Positions 38,209-47,304 are shown, numbered from the stretch's first letter. The stretch is DNA of 64,000 nucleotides from Cryobacterium breve (GCF_027594785.1 NZ_CP075584.1:2852001-2916000), one strand, 5' to 3'. Made by a program: numbers and translations. Notes: a model not told the origin generated them from the letters alone.

Positions 38209-39219
38209 GTGCGCCAGCCGTCGGGGGTCTGGCGAATCACCTCCATCGTGCTCGTCCTCCTCCTCGCCGCGGGTGCCGGTGTCGCGAGCATCGGGTCCAT
38301 CGTCGGGCGGCTCTTCGATCTCAAGCTGCCCACCCTGTCCCACCCGTTTCCGGCGGATGCCGCCCGGCCGCCGGTCTCGACCGGGCTCGCCGCAGGGGCG
38401 CAGAATATCCTCCTGCTGGGCTCCGATACCTGGGATAAGGTCAATGGTTCGCTCGTGAACATCAGCAAACAGCGCTCCGACACCATCATGGTTGTACACA
38501 TTCCGGCGGACCGGCATCACGTCTACGTGATGTCGATCCTGCGGGACAGCTGGATCGACCTGCCCGGTTTCGGTTCGGACAAGATCAATGCCGCGCTGTC
38601 GTACGGCGGTGTTCCGCTCGCTGTGCAGACGATCGAAGGACTCATCGGCACCCGGATCGATCACGTCGCCCTCGTGGACTATGCCGGTTACAAGGGCCTC
38701 ACCGACACGCTCGGCGGCGTAGACATCCTGAACCCGGTCGGATTCCAGTCCTCTGCGAGTGACCACTATTACCCGTCGGGGCTGCAGCACCTCACCGGCG
38801 ACGAGACCCTCGCCTTCGCCCGGGAGTGGCGGGCGTTCCCCGACGGGGATTTCCAGCGCGTGCGCAACCAGCAGCTGGTGATGCGGGCCACCCTCACCAA
38901 GGCGATGCAGCCGGAAACGCTGACCGACCCCGGCAAGGTGTCGAGCCTGTTGTCCGCGGTGCGCCCGTTCATTGCCGTGGACGAAGGCCTCAACGTGGAC
39001 TACCTCACGGCGCTTGCGGCGTCGCTGGCCGGCATCCGCTCGACGGACTTCACCTTCTTCACCGCGCCGACGAAGGGCATCGGGGAGTCGAGTGACGGGC
39101 AGTCGATCGTGAACCTCGACCTGCAGAAGTTCCAGGCGGTGCAGCACGCGTTCCAGACGGACGCTCTGGACACCTTCGAACCCGAGTATCAGACCATGCA
39201 GACGGTGCCGACGCCGTAG
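38209..39219 (+). CDS. LytR-CpsA-Psr (LCP) family glycopolymer ligase
   Basis: A single-pass membrane protein of 336 residues. The helix (ITSIVLVLLLAAGAGVASI) is near the N-terminus, and the extracytoplasmic LCP domain carries NILLLGSD, the Arg/Asp pair RSDTIMVVHIP, SILRDSWIDLPGFGSDKINA and HVALVDYAGYKGL. LCP enzymes attach lipid-linked glycopolymers to peptidoglycan, so this may anchor the polymer made by the locus upstream. GTG 38209 is chosen because GGAGG (38196-38200) precedes it by 8 bases; GTG 38191 and TTG 38098 are in frame but lack a site. It is divergent from galU. Confidence 0.9.
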   Translation: MRQPSGVWRITSIVLVLLLAAGAGVASIGSIVGRLFDLKLPTLSHPFPADAARPPVSTGLAAGAQNILLLGSDTWDKVNGSLVNISKQRSDTIMVVHIPADRHHVYVMSILRDSWIDLPGFGSDKINAALSYGGVPLAVQTIEGLIGTRIDHVALVDYAGYKGLTDTLGGVDILNPVGFQSSASDHYYPSGLQHLTGDETLAFAREWRAFPDGDFQRVRNQQLVMRATLTKAMQPETLTDPGKVSSLLSAVRPFIAVDEGLNVDYLTALAASLAGIRSTDFTFFTAPTKGIGESSDGQSIVNLDLQKFQAVQHAFQTDALDTFEPEYQTMQTVPTP

Positions 39220-39325
39220 GAAGTCGTTGCCCACAGGGGGCCTTCTGAGCGATAATCGTGCTCACCCGAAAGTGTTCTGCGCGTCCGGACGTTGTGCGCG
39301 CATGCTCGTGAGAAATGGATAGGCC

Positions 39326-40087
39326 ATGGCGTCAGTGCAGACAACCGAAGCCACACGTGCTCCGGAGGGTGTGACGGGCGGGGCGGCCGCGTTCGAGTAC
39401 CTCCGTCGTCGCATCCTGTCGGGTGAGATCCCCGCACGAGCCGTGATCAGGGAGCAGTCCCTTGCGGAAGAGCTGGGTCTCAGCCGCACCCCGATTCGGG
39501 AGGCCCTCCGCCGCCTGCACGAGGCCGGGTTGGTGGACTTCATGCCCCATCGCGGTGCGACCGTCGTCTCGTGGACGAACGAACAGGTGCGGGACACGTA
39601 TGTCCTGCGCGGCGACCTGGAGAGTCGTGCCGCCGGCCTGGCTGCGACCCGCATTGACGAGGTCACTCTCGCTCGACTCTCTGAACTCATCGTGATGATG
39701 GACGATTTTGTGCTCTCCACAGACGACGCGGGTGTAGCCCGCCTGGGCGAGCTCAACGCCGAATTCCACCATGTTGTCGTAGCGGCATCGGGGGATCAGA
39801 AGCTGGTCCGGCTGATCAACTCAGTGGGCCGTGTGCCGATGATGGCGGAGGTCTTCCGACGTGATGGTGGACATTTTCGCGCTACCAGCAACCACCACCA
39901 CAGAGACCTCCTCACCGCGCTCCGAACGCACGATGCGCTGTGGGCCGAAGCGACGATGCGCGCTCATGTACTGGGCGCGCGGAACGCGATTCTGGGCTGG
40001 GACGGCGCTGAGTCCGGTTCTGGTGATGGTGCGGGGTTCGAGGCGGATGTGGATGCGGGTCGAGGTGCGGGTCTTGATACTGACTAG
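39326..40087 (+). CDS. GntR-family transcriptional regulator (FadR/FCD type)
   Basis: 253 residues. The N-terminal winged helix-turn-helix has LRRRILSGEIPARAVIREQS and SLAEELGLSRTPIREALRRL. The C-terminal all-helical FCD ligand domain contains ESRAAGLAATRI, the metal/ligand histidine in FHHVVVAASGD and HHHRDLLTALR with a second conserved His. Such repressors usually sense organic acids or sugar acids. The last 25 residues are a Gly/Asp-rich tail with no family sequence. Its target is not evident from the neighbours, which are a small unknown gene and VanZ. Confidence 0.9.
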   Translation: MASVQTTEATRAPEGVTGGAAAFEYLRRRILSGEIPARAVIREQSLAEELGLSRTPIREALRRLHEAGLVDFMPHRGATVVSWTNEQVRDTYVLRGDLESRAAGLAATRIDEVTLARLSELIVMMDDFVLSTDDAGVARLGELNAEFHHVVVAASGDQKLVRLINSVGRVPMMAEVFRRDGGHFRATSNHHHRDLLTALRTHDALWAEATMRAHVLGARNAILGWDGAESGSGDGAGFEADVDAGRGAGLDTD

Positions 40088-40123
40088 GGGCCGGGGAGTA
40101 GTGCACACCGGGCTCGGGCGGAG

Positions 40124-40487
40124 CTAGTAGACGTCGTCCCAGTGGTCCTCGAACGCCCAGTCGGCGCTCGACGATGCGACCGCCCGTGTGGTGGTGATTC
40201 CGGTGTCGCGCTCGGAAGCGAGGACGTCGATTTGCTCGCGCAGGACCGCCACGGCGCGGGACGTGTCACGTTCGGCGCCGAGGTCGTCCTCCGGAATGCT
40301 GATGAGTTCGCTGCCGGGGGCGACAAGAAGGTTGACGAGTCTTTCGCTGCCGTCTTGGGTGAATGAAGGCACCACAAGCAGTTCCGAATTGTGCCCGTCC
40401 GGGAGCAGTGCTGTCAGGCTCCATCACAGCATCGGCAACGGCATCCGTGGTGAGGAACGTCATGCCGCAGAACGACATTCTTTTCAT
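40124..40487 (-). CDS. Small hypothetical protein (one apparent frameshift)
   Basis: About 120 residues after correcting one base. It starts at ATG 40487 behind GGGGGAA with MKRMSFCGMTFLTTDAVADA. At 40417-40418 the minus strand reads GAGCCTGACAGC instead of GAGCTGACAGC; removing the extra C joins AVMEL to TALLPDGHNSELLVVPSF, giving one coherent hydrophilic protein ending FEDHWDDVY. No domain is recognised; the alternating strand-like text looks like a small alpha/beta protein. It is convergent with the GntR gene. Confidence 0.55.
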
Positions 40488-40651
40488 GATTCCCCCGACC
40501 TGCGCTGCGCTGCGCCGAGGCTGCGCGGCTCACAAGCAAAATGCTAGGTCATTCCCGGGCCGACGGCCAGTAAGATCTTTCGGCTCACCCTCGTCGCGGG
40601 CGGTGCTGCAATTGCCCTGCAGTTTCGGCCGACGTTCCTCAGGACATTGAG

Positions 40652-41158
40652 CTAGACATCCGCCATACGGGTGGGCGGCTGCGCGATCTCGGCGAGGATC
40701 AGCAGAACGAGGCCCAGGAGGGCGCCGACGACGGCCCCACTCGTGTTGGCGATGACGTCGTTGAGGGTCGCAAAGCGGCTCGAGAGGAAGAGCAGCTGGC
40801 AGAGCTCGATCGTGCAGCTCGCGGCGAAGCCGACGAGTATCGCCCACCACCAGCGCCGGGCGCCGGCGAGCACGACGATGAACACCCCGACCGGGATGAA
40901 GAGCACGATGTTCGCGCCGAATTCCACCGTGCTGTAGCGGAACCAGCTCGGGGCGCCGTGCTGGTGCAGCCAGTTGATCAAGTGCAGCAGCGGTCCGTCG
41001 ATGTTGCGGTCGACAGGGACCGGCCAGAATGCGATCAGGGCGAGCGCGACGACGTAGACGATGGCGAGTGCGATCACCCAGCGGCGCAGCAGAGGATGAC
41101 GGTGCCCGGCCTGCGCGGGGGCGGGCGGACCCTGCCGTTCGGCGATCGTGTTGAACAC
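40652..41158 (-). CDS. VanZ-like membrane protein
   Basis: A membrane protein of about 168 residues with four helices. The VanZ family pattern is present: helix VIALAIVYVVALALIAFWPV, then YSTVEFGANIVLFIPVGVFI, the conserved Glu in SCTIELCQLLFLSSR and the ATLNDVIANTSGAVVGALLG segment. VanZ relatives are loosely linked to teicoplanin resistance and envelope processes; the exact role is unknown. GTG 41158 is chosen because GGAGGT (41165-41170) is six bases upstream; an adjacent GTG at 41161 and a longer frame to 41221 are alternatives. Confidence 0.85.
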   Translation of the reverse strand: MFNTIAERQGPPAPAQAGHRHPLLRRWVIALAIVYVVALALIAFWPVPVDRNIDGPLLHLINWLHQHGAPSWFRYSTVEFGANIVLFIPVGVFIVVLAGARRWWWAILVGFAASCTIELCQLLFLSSRFATLNDVIANTSGAVVGALLGLVLLILAEIAQPPTRMADV

Positions 41159-41414
41159 CACAGCACCTCCCGGACATGAGCGGGTGAGCGACCGGTCCGA
41201 CGGCGTCGGGTTGTGGACCACGTCACCATCGATCCGTCCACTGTAATCCTCCCCGCTGGCAACGCGCTGCCCGGCCTGGCGCGGGTTTGCAGGCCGTCAG
41301 GGCAGCGGATACGGTGGGCAGGTCAGAATTGCTCAGGCCGGGGGCCCGAGATGGCGATTTCTGAGGGGTCCACGTGTGAGCGTGGCGGTGCGCGAGTGCC
41401 GGAGGACTAGGTAC

Positions 41415-43553
41415 ATGAGCCGATTCGGCCGCGCCCGCGAACGGCTGGGCGCACTCTCGATCTGGTTGCTCGTGCTCGCCTCGATCGTGCTCTGGCCGGA
41501 TGCGTTCGTGCGGTGGTTCCTGCCCAAGGACGCGCTCGCCGCCATTGCGGTCGTCTGCGCCGCGTTGTCTGGTGCGCGCGGACGGCTTCCGCGCTGGGTC
41601 GTCGCCGCGAGCGCGGCGGCGGCGGCCCTCGCGCTGACCGCTGTACTCCTCTCCACAGCACCAGCCTCCCAGTTCTGGGGACGCTGGCCGCGCTATGAAG
41701 GCCTGGTCACCCTCCCCGTGTATTTCGGTGCGGTCTGGGCCGGGGCGCGGTTGCTGGGACCCGGGCCCGACTCGGCGGTTGCAGCCGGTGACGGTGCCGG
41801 CGCTCGGGCAGAGGCGTCGGGGAGACCCGGGAACCGATCCCTCCTGGCCCGTGCGGCTGACGTGGCCCATGCCGCCGCGCTGGTCGGGGCGTCGCGAATA
41901 CGCACGCTTGTGCGCGCGGTGGCTGGTGCGGCCCTGTTGCTGGGTGTCGTCTCGGTGCTCGAGGCCTGGGGCGCCCGACCGTTCGCCTCCGACCTCGCCC
42001 GTCCCGGTGCCCTGACCGGCAACGCAACGGACCAAGGGGTCCTGGGCGCCCTGTTCCTGGCGCTGCTCGCGCTGCCCGTGCTGCGGGCGTGGATGCCGCC
42101 CGCCGCGTCCGTGACCGGCGGCGCGGCATCCGCTGCCCGAACCAGGGTCGTGGCGGCTGCCGTGGGCGTGCGCGAGCGGGCCGTGCTGAGTGCGGCCCTG
42201 GTCTTGTCCGTTGCGACGGTCGTCCTGTCGGCGTCGCGTGCGGGACTCGTCGCCGCGGTCGTCGTGCTGGTGACCCTCGCGGTACTCGAGCTCACCCGCC
42301 TGCACCTCGCCCGTCGCCGAACCGATTCCACGGAGTTTGCAGGCAACACGGGCAAGAACAGTCTTCCCGCGCGGGTTTCGGGCAAGAAGTCCGTCGGCTT
42401 GCTTCACCCGGATCGGGGCCCGGGGCACAGCACGGGCCGCGGACGGGCACTCCGTACTGTCGTTGTGGCGGGCGGCGCGGTGCTGCTCCTCATCGGTGCG
42501 GCTCTTGCTATGCCGTTCACCCGCGATCGCCTGCTCGGCGCGAGCCCACTCTCCGGGTCGTCCCTCGAGGCCCGGTTCACGTATTTGCAGCAGAGCCTCG
42601 ACGCGCTCGCCGGGCGGCCGTTCGGTGTCGGCGCGAGCGGCTTCCTGAATGCGAACGCCTCCGCCTCGACCGGGGTCGACACTCTCGATTCCCCGCACAA
42701 CTGGATCTTCCAGGTGCTGCTGGCCGGAGGCATCCCCTTGCTCCTGGTCGTCCTGGCCATTCTGGTCTCGGTGGGCGTTCTCGGGGTCCGGGCCTGGCTT
42801 AGGGCCGCGACCGGGCAGGCGGATGCCGCCCGCGCCGACGTTCTCGCCGCCGCCGGTGCCGGTCTGGCCGGCTACGGTGTGGCGCTCCTGACCCACTTCA
42901 CGGCACCGTCGACGACGATCGTTGCCGCAGTGCTCCTCGGTCTCCTGGTGTCGCAGGCGCCCACGGCCCCGGTGCCGTCTCCGTCCGCATCTGCGGGCGA
43001 GGGCGCGGCGATGCGGCGCGGGGCAGCGGGCGTCCGCTCGGTGCTGCTGGTCGCCTGGGCGGTTTGGCTGGTCGTACTCGTCGGCTCGGATGTGCCGCTC
43101 GCCGCGGGTGTGAGCGCCGCCGCTCGCGGCGATGTCGCCGGTGCCGCGGCATCGTTCGAGCGGGCGCAGGCGCTGCGACCGTGGGATGGCGATCTGGCGA
43201 GCATCGCGGCGCAGTCGTTTGCGGCGGAGGCCGATGCGCAGGTGGCGGGTGCCGCCGGGCTGGCCGTGGAGTGGGCGGAGCGATCGCGGGCGCTGCTGCC
43301 GGGCACGGTTGCGACCGAGCGGGCGCTCGCGGTCGGGCAGATCGGCACCGGGGATCTCGCCGGCGCGCAGTCAACCCTCGCCGCCCTCGCGGCCCGGGCT
43401 CCGAACGATGTCGCGGTCGCGGTGCAGCACGCGGTCGCCCTGTATCTGGGCGGTGACGCGAACGCGAGCGGCCTCGAAGTCCGTCGGGCCCTCGCGCTCG
43501 ACCCGGCCGACCCTGCCGCGCTCACGGTGCGCGACTTCCTCGCCGCGCACTGA
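41415..43553 (+). CDS. O-antigen ligase-like membrane protein with TPR-type C-terminus
   Basis: A 712-residue protein. About twelve helices span residues 10-560, with a Wzy/WaaL-like core: FWGRWPRYEGLVTLPVYFGA, TGNATDQGVLGALFLALL, and the extracytoplasmic FGVGASGFLNANAS followed by DSPHNWIFQVLLAGGIPLLL with the conserved His. A C-terminal helical region of about 150 residues (AASFERAQALRPWDGDLASI, RALALDPADPAALTVRDFLA) is TPR-like. This is a second polymerase/ligase, separate from the one at 18.1 kb, and may act on another glycopolymer or on protein glycosylation. ATG 41415 follows GGAGG. Confidence 0.82.
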   Translation: MSRFGRARERLGALSIWLLVLASIVLWPDAFVRWFLPKDALAAIAVVCAALSGARGRLPRWVVAASAAAAALALTAVLLSTAPASQFWGRWPRYEGLVTLPVYFGAVWAGARLLGPGPDSAVAAGDGAGARAEASGRPGNRSLLARAADVAHAAALVGASRIRTLVRAVAGAALLLGVVSVLEAWGARPFASDLARPGALTGNATDQGVLGALFLALLALPVLRAWMPPAASVTGGAASAARTRVVAAAVGVRERAVLSAALVLSVATVVLSASRAGLVAAVVVLVTLAVLELTRLHLARRRTDSTEFAGNTGKNSLPARVSGKKSVGLLHPDRGPGHSTGRGRALRTVVVAGGAVLLLIGAALAMPFTRDRLLGASPLSGSSLEARFTYLQQSLDALAGRPFGVGASGFLNANASASTGVDTLDSPHNWIFQVLLAGGIPLLLVVLAILVSVGVLGVRAWLRAATGQADAARADVLAAAGAGLAGYGVALLTHFTAPSTTIVAAVLLGLLVSQAPTAPVPSPSASAGEGAAMRRGAAGVRSVLLVAWAVWLVVLVGSDVPLAAGVSAAARGDVAGAAASFERAQALRPWDGDLASIAAQSFAAEADAQVAGAAGLAVEWAERSRALLPGTVATERALAVGQIGTGDLAGAQSTLAALAARAPNDVAVAVQHAVALYLGGDANASGLEVRRALALDPADPAALTVRDFLAAH

Positions 43554-43564
43554 GGCTCCGGTCG

Positions 43565-43645
43565 GCCGCCTCGAGGTTCGTCGAACCCTCACGCTCGACC
43601 GCGCCGAGTTCAGCGTGCGCGGTATCCACGCCGCGCACAGACGCC
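43565..43645 (+). repeat. Degenerate copy of the preceding gene's 3' end
   Basis: Just after the stop codon the DNA again encodes, in one frame, RLEVRRTLTLDRAEFSVRGI then HAAHR, mirroring the true C-terminus LEVRRALALDPADPAAL and TVRDFLAAH of the ligase-like protein (about 43472-43552). It looks like a tandem duplication of the gene's last 80 bases that has since decayed. No function is expected. Confidence 0.6.
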
Positions 43646-43702
43646 GCGGAGCCCGGCCGCGCTGCCTCGCCGAGCGGTCACCGCCCGGCGCGCTCGGTGG
43701 TG

Positions 43703-44728
43703 TTACCCGGCGATGGCGTCCGCACCGTGGTAGAACGCTGACGCGTCGACGGAGTGGAGCGCGACGACCTGCAGAACGCCGGTGCCGGCGCCGGGCGTGG
43801 AGTCTTGGGGGCTGAAGCTGTACCGCTGGCGGGCGTCGAGCATCCGCTGGGTGTGCGGATGCCGCGGGGACGCGAACAACTCGTCGACCGAGCCCTGTTC
43901 GACGATGCGGCCGGCCTGCAGCACAGCGATGCGCTCGCAGCACTCGGCGGCGACGCCGACGTCGTCGGTGACGAGGATGAGCGCGAACTGGTGCTTGCTT
44001 TGCAGGGCGCGCACGAGGCGGAGCAGATCGGCGAGGGGGCGAGCGTGCGCGGGGTCGGCGGGGATCGCGGCGATCAGGAGTTCGGGGTTGAGGGACAGCG
44101 CCGCCGCGAGCGCCACCCGCTGCACGACGACGGTGGAGAGGTCGCCCGGGTAGGACAGGGCCACGACCTCGGGGTTGTCCAGGCCGACGCGGACGAGGGC
44201 CTTGAGGGCACGTGCGCGGGCGGCTGGGCGGTCGAGGCCAAGGCGCCGCCGCAGCGGGGTTGCGAGCTGGCTGAGGATGGTGCGAGTGGGGTCGAGGGAC
44301 CCCGCAAGGTTGGGAGGAAGGTATGCAATGTTGGTGCCGTGGAGGCGGGCCTGGGCTCGGCCGTTCAGGCCGGCGAGTTCCTGGCCGTTGAACAGGATCG
44401 ACCCGCTCGTGACGGTCGCGGTCGAAGGCAGCAGCCCGGCGATGGCGAGCGCCGTGGCGGTCATGCCGCTGCCGGGCTCGCCGACGAGGGCGAGCGACTC
44501 TCCCTGCATGAGGGTGAGCGCGACCCGGAACACCTCGTTTTCACCGGGCTGAGCGGCGCTCCGGCGGGGGACCGGACGGGTGGTGGTCACGGTGAGTCCG
44601 CGCACATCCAGCAACGCCATGGCCCGGAATGCGTGCGAGGGCATGGGGTTCTGGTCGGGGCGCTCGCGCTCCGAAGTGATTGACTTGGTTCCGGCATCCC
44701 TGACGGTGTGGTCACGTAAGTGGTTCAT
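43703..44728 (-). CDS. ABC ATPase homologue of the DppD/OppD type with all catalytic motifs lost
   Basis: The fold and length match dipeptide/oligopeptide ABC ATPases: SLALVGEPGSGMTATALAIA, AVLQAGRIVEQGSVDELFAS and the HPHTQRML tail. Yet Walker A lacks its lysine (GEPGSGMTA for GESGSGKST), the Q-loop FQD is YLP, the signature LSGGMRQRV is LSTVVVQRV, Walker B DEPT is AIPA, and the switch histidine is Asp (VTDDVGV). The frame is intact for about 340 codons, so this is not a decaying gene but a pseudo-ATPase, perhaps a regulatory or scaffold protein. No permease or binding-protein gene is adjacent. The start is uncertain: ATG 44728, or internal ATGs before ALLDVRGLTV. Confidence 0.8.
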   Translation of the reverse strand: MNHLRDHTVRDAGTKSITSERERPDQNPMPSHAFRAMALLDVRGLTVTTTRPVPRRSAAQPGENEVFRVALTLMQGESLALVGEPGSGMTATALAIAGLLPSTATVTSGSILFNGQELAGLNGRAQARLHGTNIAYLPPNLAGSLDPTRTILSQLATPLRRRLGLDRPAARARALKALVRVGLDNPEVVALSYPGDLSTVVVQRVALAAALSLNPELLIAAIPADPAHARPLADLLRLVRALQSKHQFALILVTDDVGVAAECCERIAVLQAGRIVEQGSVDELFASPRHPHTQRMLDARQRYSFSPQDSTPGAGTGVLQVVALHSVDASAFYHGADAIAG

Positions 44729-44812
44729 GGCCGGGCCTATCGTGTTGCGTTGGTGATTGACTGTATCCAATCGCCCTCAACTGCAGCCGATTCCAGAGAG
44801 ATTCTCAGGAAC

Positions 44813-44894
44813 GGCATAACTCCTGCAGATTTCCCCGAAATGGGCCAAAAACGCCCATTCTGCGGGGTCGGGCGAAAATTTGCAGGAGTTATGC
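44813..44894. repeat. Large imperfect palindrome in a divergent promoter region
   Basis: Outer arms GGCATAACTCCTGCA (44813-44827) and TGCAGGAGTTATGC (44881-44894) are complementary. An inner pair, CCCGAAATGGGC and GCCCATTCTGCGGG, continues the stem. The loop is AAAAAC-rich. It lies between the divergent pseudo-ATPase and LLM oxidoreductase genes, 58 bp before the latter's ATG, where it could be an operator, a leader structure or a relic of a palindromic element. Confidence 0.8.
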
Positions 44895-44951
44895 TCCGTG
44901 CAGGCCGGAAAGCGGGGAATCAAGCATGGGTGTCCACGGTTGGAACGGACG

Positions 44952-45989
44952 ATGAAAACTTTGCCGATCAACGTTCTCGACCTGGCCAGCCGCCCCGCGG
45001 GCGGCACCAACGCGGAGGCCGTGGCCGGCAGCATCCATTTGGCGCAGCGTGCGGAGGAGCTCGGCTACGACCGGTTCTGGGTGGCCGAGCACCACAACAT
45101 GCCGGCGATCGCCTCAAGCGCGCCGCCCGTGCTGATCGCCGGGATCGCCGCGCGCACGACGCGGATCCGGGTGGGATCCGGCGGCGTGATGCTGCCCAAC
45201 CATGCCCCGCTCGTCGTCGCCGAGCAGTTCGGCACCCTGCGCGCCCTCTACGGCGACCGGATCGACCTCGGGATCGGGCGCGCACCCGGAACCGACGGCG
45301 CGACCGCGCTCGCCCTGCGCCGCAGCGCGGAGGGGCTCGGCGTCGACGACTTCCCGCAGCAGCTCGTCGACCTGATCGGGTTCTTCCACGGCGGCATGGC
45401 GGCGGACAATCCGCTGCGCGGCATCACCGCATACCCCGGACTCGGCGACGCCCCCGAAATGTCGCTGCTCGGCTCGAGCGGCTTCAGCGCGCAGCTCGCC
45501 GGGGCGCTCGGGCTGCCGTTCACGTTCGCGCACCACTTCGCAGGCGAGCACACCGAGGAAGCCCTCGACCTGTACCGGGCGCACTTCGAGCCGAGTGCGT
45601 TCCTGGCCACCCCGCACGCGATGATCGCCGTCGGGCTGATCAGCGACGACGACCCCGAGGTCGTGCGCCGGGAGTCGTTGCCCGGGCTGATCACCTTCCT
45701 GCGGATGCGGCAGGGCAAGAAGCCCGCCCCGGTGTCGCTCGAGGAGGCGCTCGCGTACCGGTTCACCGAGTACGAGCTCACCTTTGTCGCCTCCCGGAAC
45801 CGCCGCCAGGCCGTGGGCACCCCGGCCGAGGTGGATGCCCGGCTCACGGCGCTCCTCGACGCCACCGGGGCCGACGAACTCATGCTCAGTGCCCAGTCGG
45901 CGACACTCGCCGGGCGCATCCGCTCGCTCGAGATCGTGGCCGGCCTGCGGGAAGAGCCCGTCGAGCCGGTCGAGCCCGCCGCGGCATAG
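44952..45989 (+). CDS. LLM-class flavin-dependent oxidoreductase
   Basis: A 345-residue TIM-barrel luciferase-like monooxygenase. Typical segments are [68 protein letters not shown] and [20 protein letters not shown]. These enzymes use FMNH2 or F420; the substrate is unknown and this single-gene type is very common in actinobacteria. ATG 44952 is chosen because the family starts at the first strand (LPINVLDLA). Palindromic repeat copy B begins 10 bp after its stop. Confidence 0.92.
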   Translation: MKTLPINVLDLASRPAGGTNAEAVAGSIHLAQRAEELGYDRFWVAEHHNMPAIASSAPPVLIAGIAARTTRIRVGSGGVMLPNHAPLVVAEQFGTLRALYGDRIDLGIGRAPGTDGATALALRRSAEGLGVDDFPQQLVDLIGFFHGGMAADNPLRGITAYPGLGDAPEMSLLGSSGFSAQLAGALGLPFTFAHHFAGEHTEEALDLYRAHFEPSAFLATPHAMIAVGLISDDDPEVVRRESLPGLITFLRMRQGKKPAPVSLEEALAYRFTEYELTFVASRNRRQAVGTPAEVDARLTALLDATGADELMLSAQSATLAGRIRSLEIVAGLREEPVEPVEPAAA

Positions 45990-45998
45990 CGCGGTTGC

Positions 45999-46056
45999 GT
46001 GAGGTGTCGCATATCGAGGTTCCCCGGGCCTGCGAAGGTCGATATGCGACACCTCA
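45999..46056. repeat. Palindromic repeat family 1, copy B
   Basis: A 58 bp palindrome with arms GTGAGGTGTCGCATATCGA and TCGATATGCGACACCTCA, starting 10 bp after the LLM oxidoreductase stop. The stem is essentially perfect. Confidence 0.92.
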
Positions 46057-46192
46057 GCACCGGTTCGGGCGTCGGCAGCGCGGCATAATACCCCTGTTCG
46101 GGCAAGAAACTGAGGGGTAGTCACGTCCCGCTGACCGGGCTTTACTGACTGGGCCGTCCCCACCCGAACAGGGGCGGCACGGGCAGGTTGCT

Positions 46193-47242
46193 ATGGACGC
46201 GCCACACCACCGGTCGTGGTTCCGTCGCGCGGTCGGCGGGTGCGCCCGCGTCGCCGGCGCGGTGAGCCTCGTGCTCGTCGCGGCGACGCCCACGTTCGCG
46301 GCCGCCCGCATCACAGCGGATGCCCCCGCGCCCGACCCTGCTTCCGCGTCCGCCGGTGTCGCGCCCGGCTCCAGCACCGCCTCGGTCACGGGCTTCGCGC
46401 CGTCGGCCGCCGGGGCCCGCGCGACCGTTTCCACCTCGCCCGACTCCTCCGCCACGTCCGACTCCTCCGGCTCATCGGTCGGCGCTGGCTCGTCGGTCGG
46501 CGCCGGCGGGTCCGGCCGGTACGCGAACCTGCAACGGACCCCTTTCCGGTCGAGAGTGACCCTTGTACCGGTCACCCTCGACCGGAAAGGTGCCTCTCGC
46601 GGTCTCGTCGACTGGCAGTCCCCGCGGCAGGGGTTCCCCGGGGCGGTGGCTCGGCTCGCGTTCGGTACAACCCAGGCGACCGCGGCGCACGCGGAGCGGA
46701 TCGCGGAATCGGCGCGCGTCGCCGAGGTCGCCCGGGTCGCGGAGGAAGCCCGGGTCGCGGAGGTCGCGCGGGTTGAGGAAGTGGCGCGGGTTGCAGAGGA
46801 GGTGCGAGTCGCGGAAGCCGCAGCCGTTGCTGCCGAGGCCGCACGGGTCGCCGCGGCCGCGCAGGCCGCCACGGAGGCGGAAGCGGCAGCATCCGCCGCC
46901 GCGCAGGGCGCGCCCACCTACACGAAGTACGTCTGGACCAGCGGCTGGCAGGCCGAGATCGACAGCTGCCAGGGTGCCGTCGACCTCAGCGGCAACTACG
47001 GAGTCGCGGTCATTGCCGAGCACTGGTCGTGCGGCGGGTCGCACTTCCCGGCGGACGGCACGATCATCGCGCTGACCGGCGTGCGGTCGGGCACCTACCG
47101 GGTCGGCCCGGTCGTCGCGATCCTCAACGCCAACACCGAACGCACCGACTCCATCCCGCGCGGCTACGACCTGCTCTACCAAACCTGCATCAACGGCTCG
47201 AACGCGACCATGTCGTTCACCGAGCTGACCCGCGTCGGCTGA
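46193..47242 (+). CDS. Secreted Ala-rich coiled-coil protein with a conserved C-terminal domain
   Basis: A 349-residue protein starting MDAPHHRSWFRRAVGG with a signal-like helix to TPTFAAA. A low-complexity Ala/Ser/Gly linker (residues 40-110) follows, then a stretch specified by an internal palindrome (TPFRSRVTLVPVTLDRKG), then about 70 residues of hexad/heptad repeats (RVAEVARVAEE) predicting a long coiled coil. The last 110 residues form a domain with paired cysteines (EIDSCQGAVDLSGNYGVAVI, EHWSCGG, LLYQTCINGS) found at the end of actinobacterial exported proteins, unnamed here. Its role is unknown; surface or secreted location is likely. Confidence 0.75.
   Translation: MDAPHHRSWFRRAVGGCARVAGAVSLVLVAATPTFAAARITADAPAPDPASASAGVAPGSSTASVTGFAPSAAGARATVSTSPDSSATSDSSGSSVGAGSSVGAGGSGRYANLQRTPFRSRVTLVPVTLDRKGASRGLVDWQSPRQGFPGAVARLAFGTTQATAAHAERIAESARVAEVARVAEEARVAEVARVEEVARVAEEVRVAEAAAVAAEAARVAAAAQAATEAEAAASAAAQGAPTYTKYVWTSGWQAEIDSCQGAVDLSGNYGVAVIAEHWSCGGSHFPADGTIIALTGVRSGTYRVGPVVAILNANTERTDSIPRGYDLLYQTCINGSNATMSFTELTRVG
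46541..46590. repeat. Palindrome embedded in a coding sequence
   Basis: Arms CCTTTCCGGTCGAGAGTGAC (46541-46560) and GTCACCCTCGACCGGAAAGG (46571-46590) pair at 19 of 20 positions around a 10-base loop. It is read in frame within the coiled-coil protein. The sequence is unrelated to the other palindromes in the window. Confidence 0.9.
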
Positions 47243-47304
47243 CCCGCCGCATCCGCCGGCTGGAGCTCACCGCCGGGTCGGCCCGCGGGGCGACCTTAGT
47301 TGAG

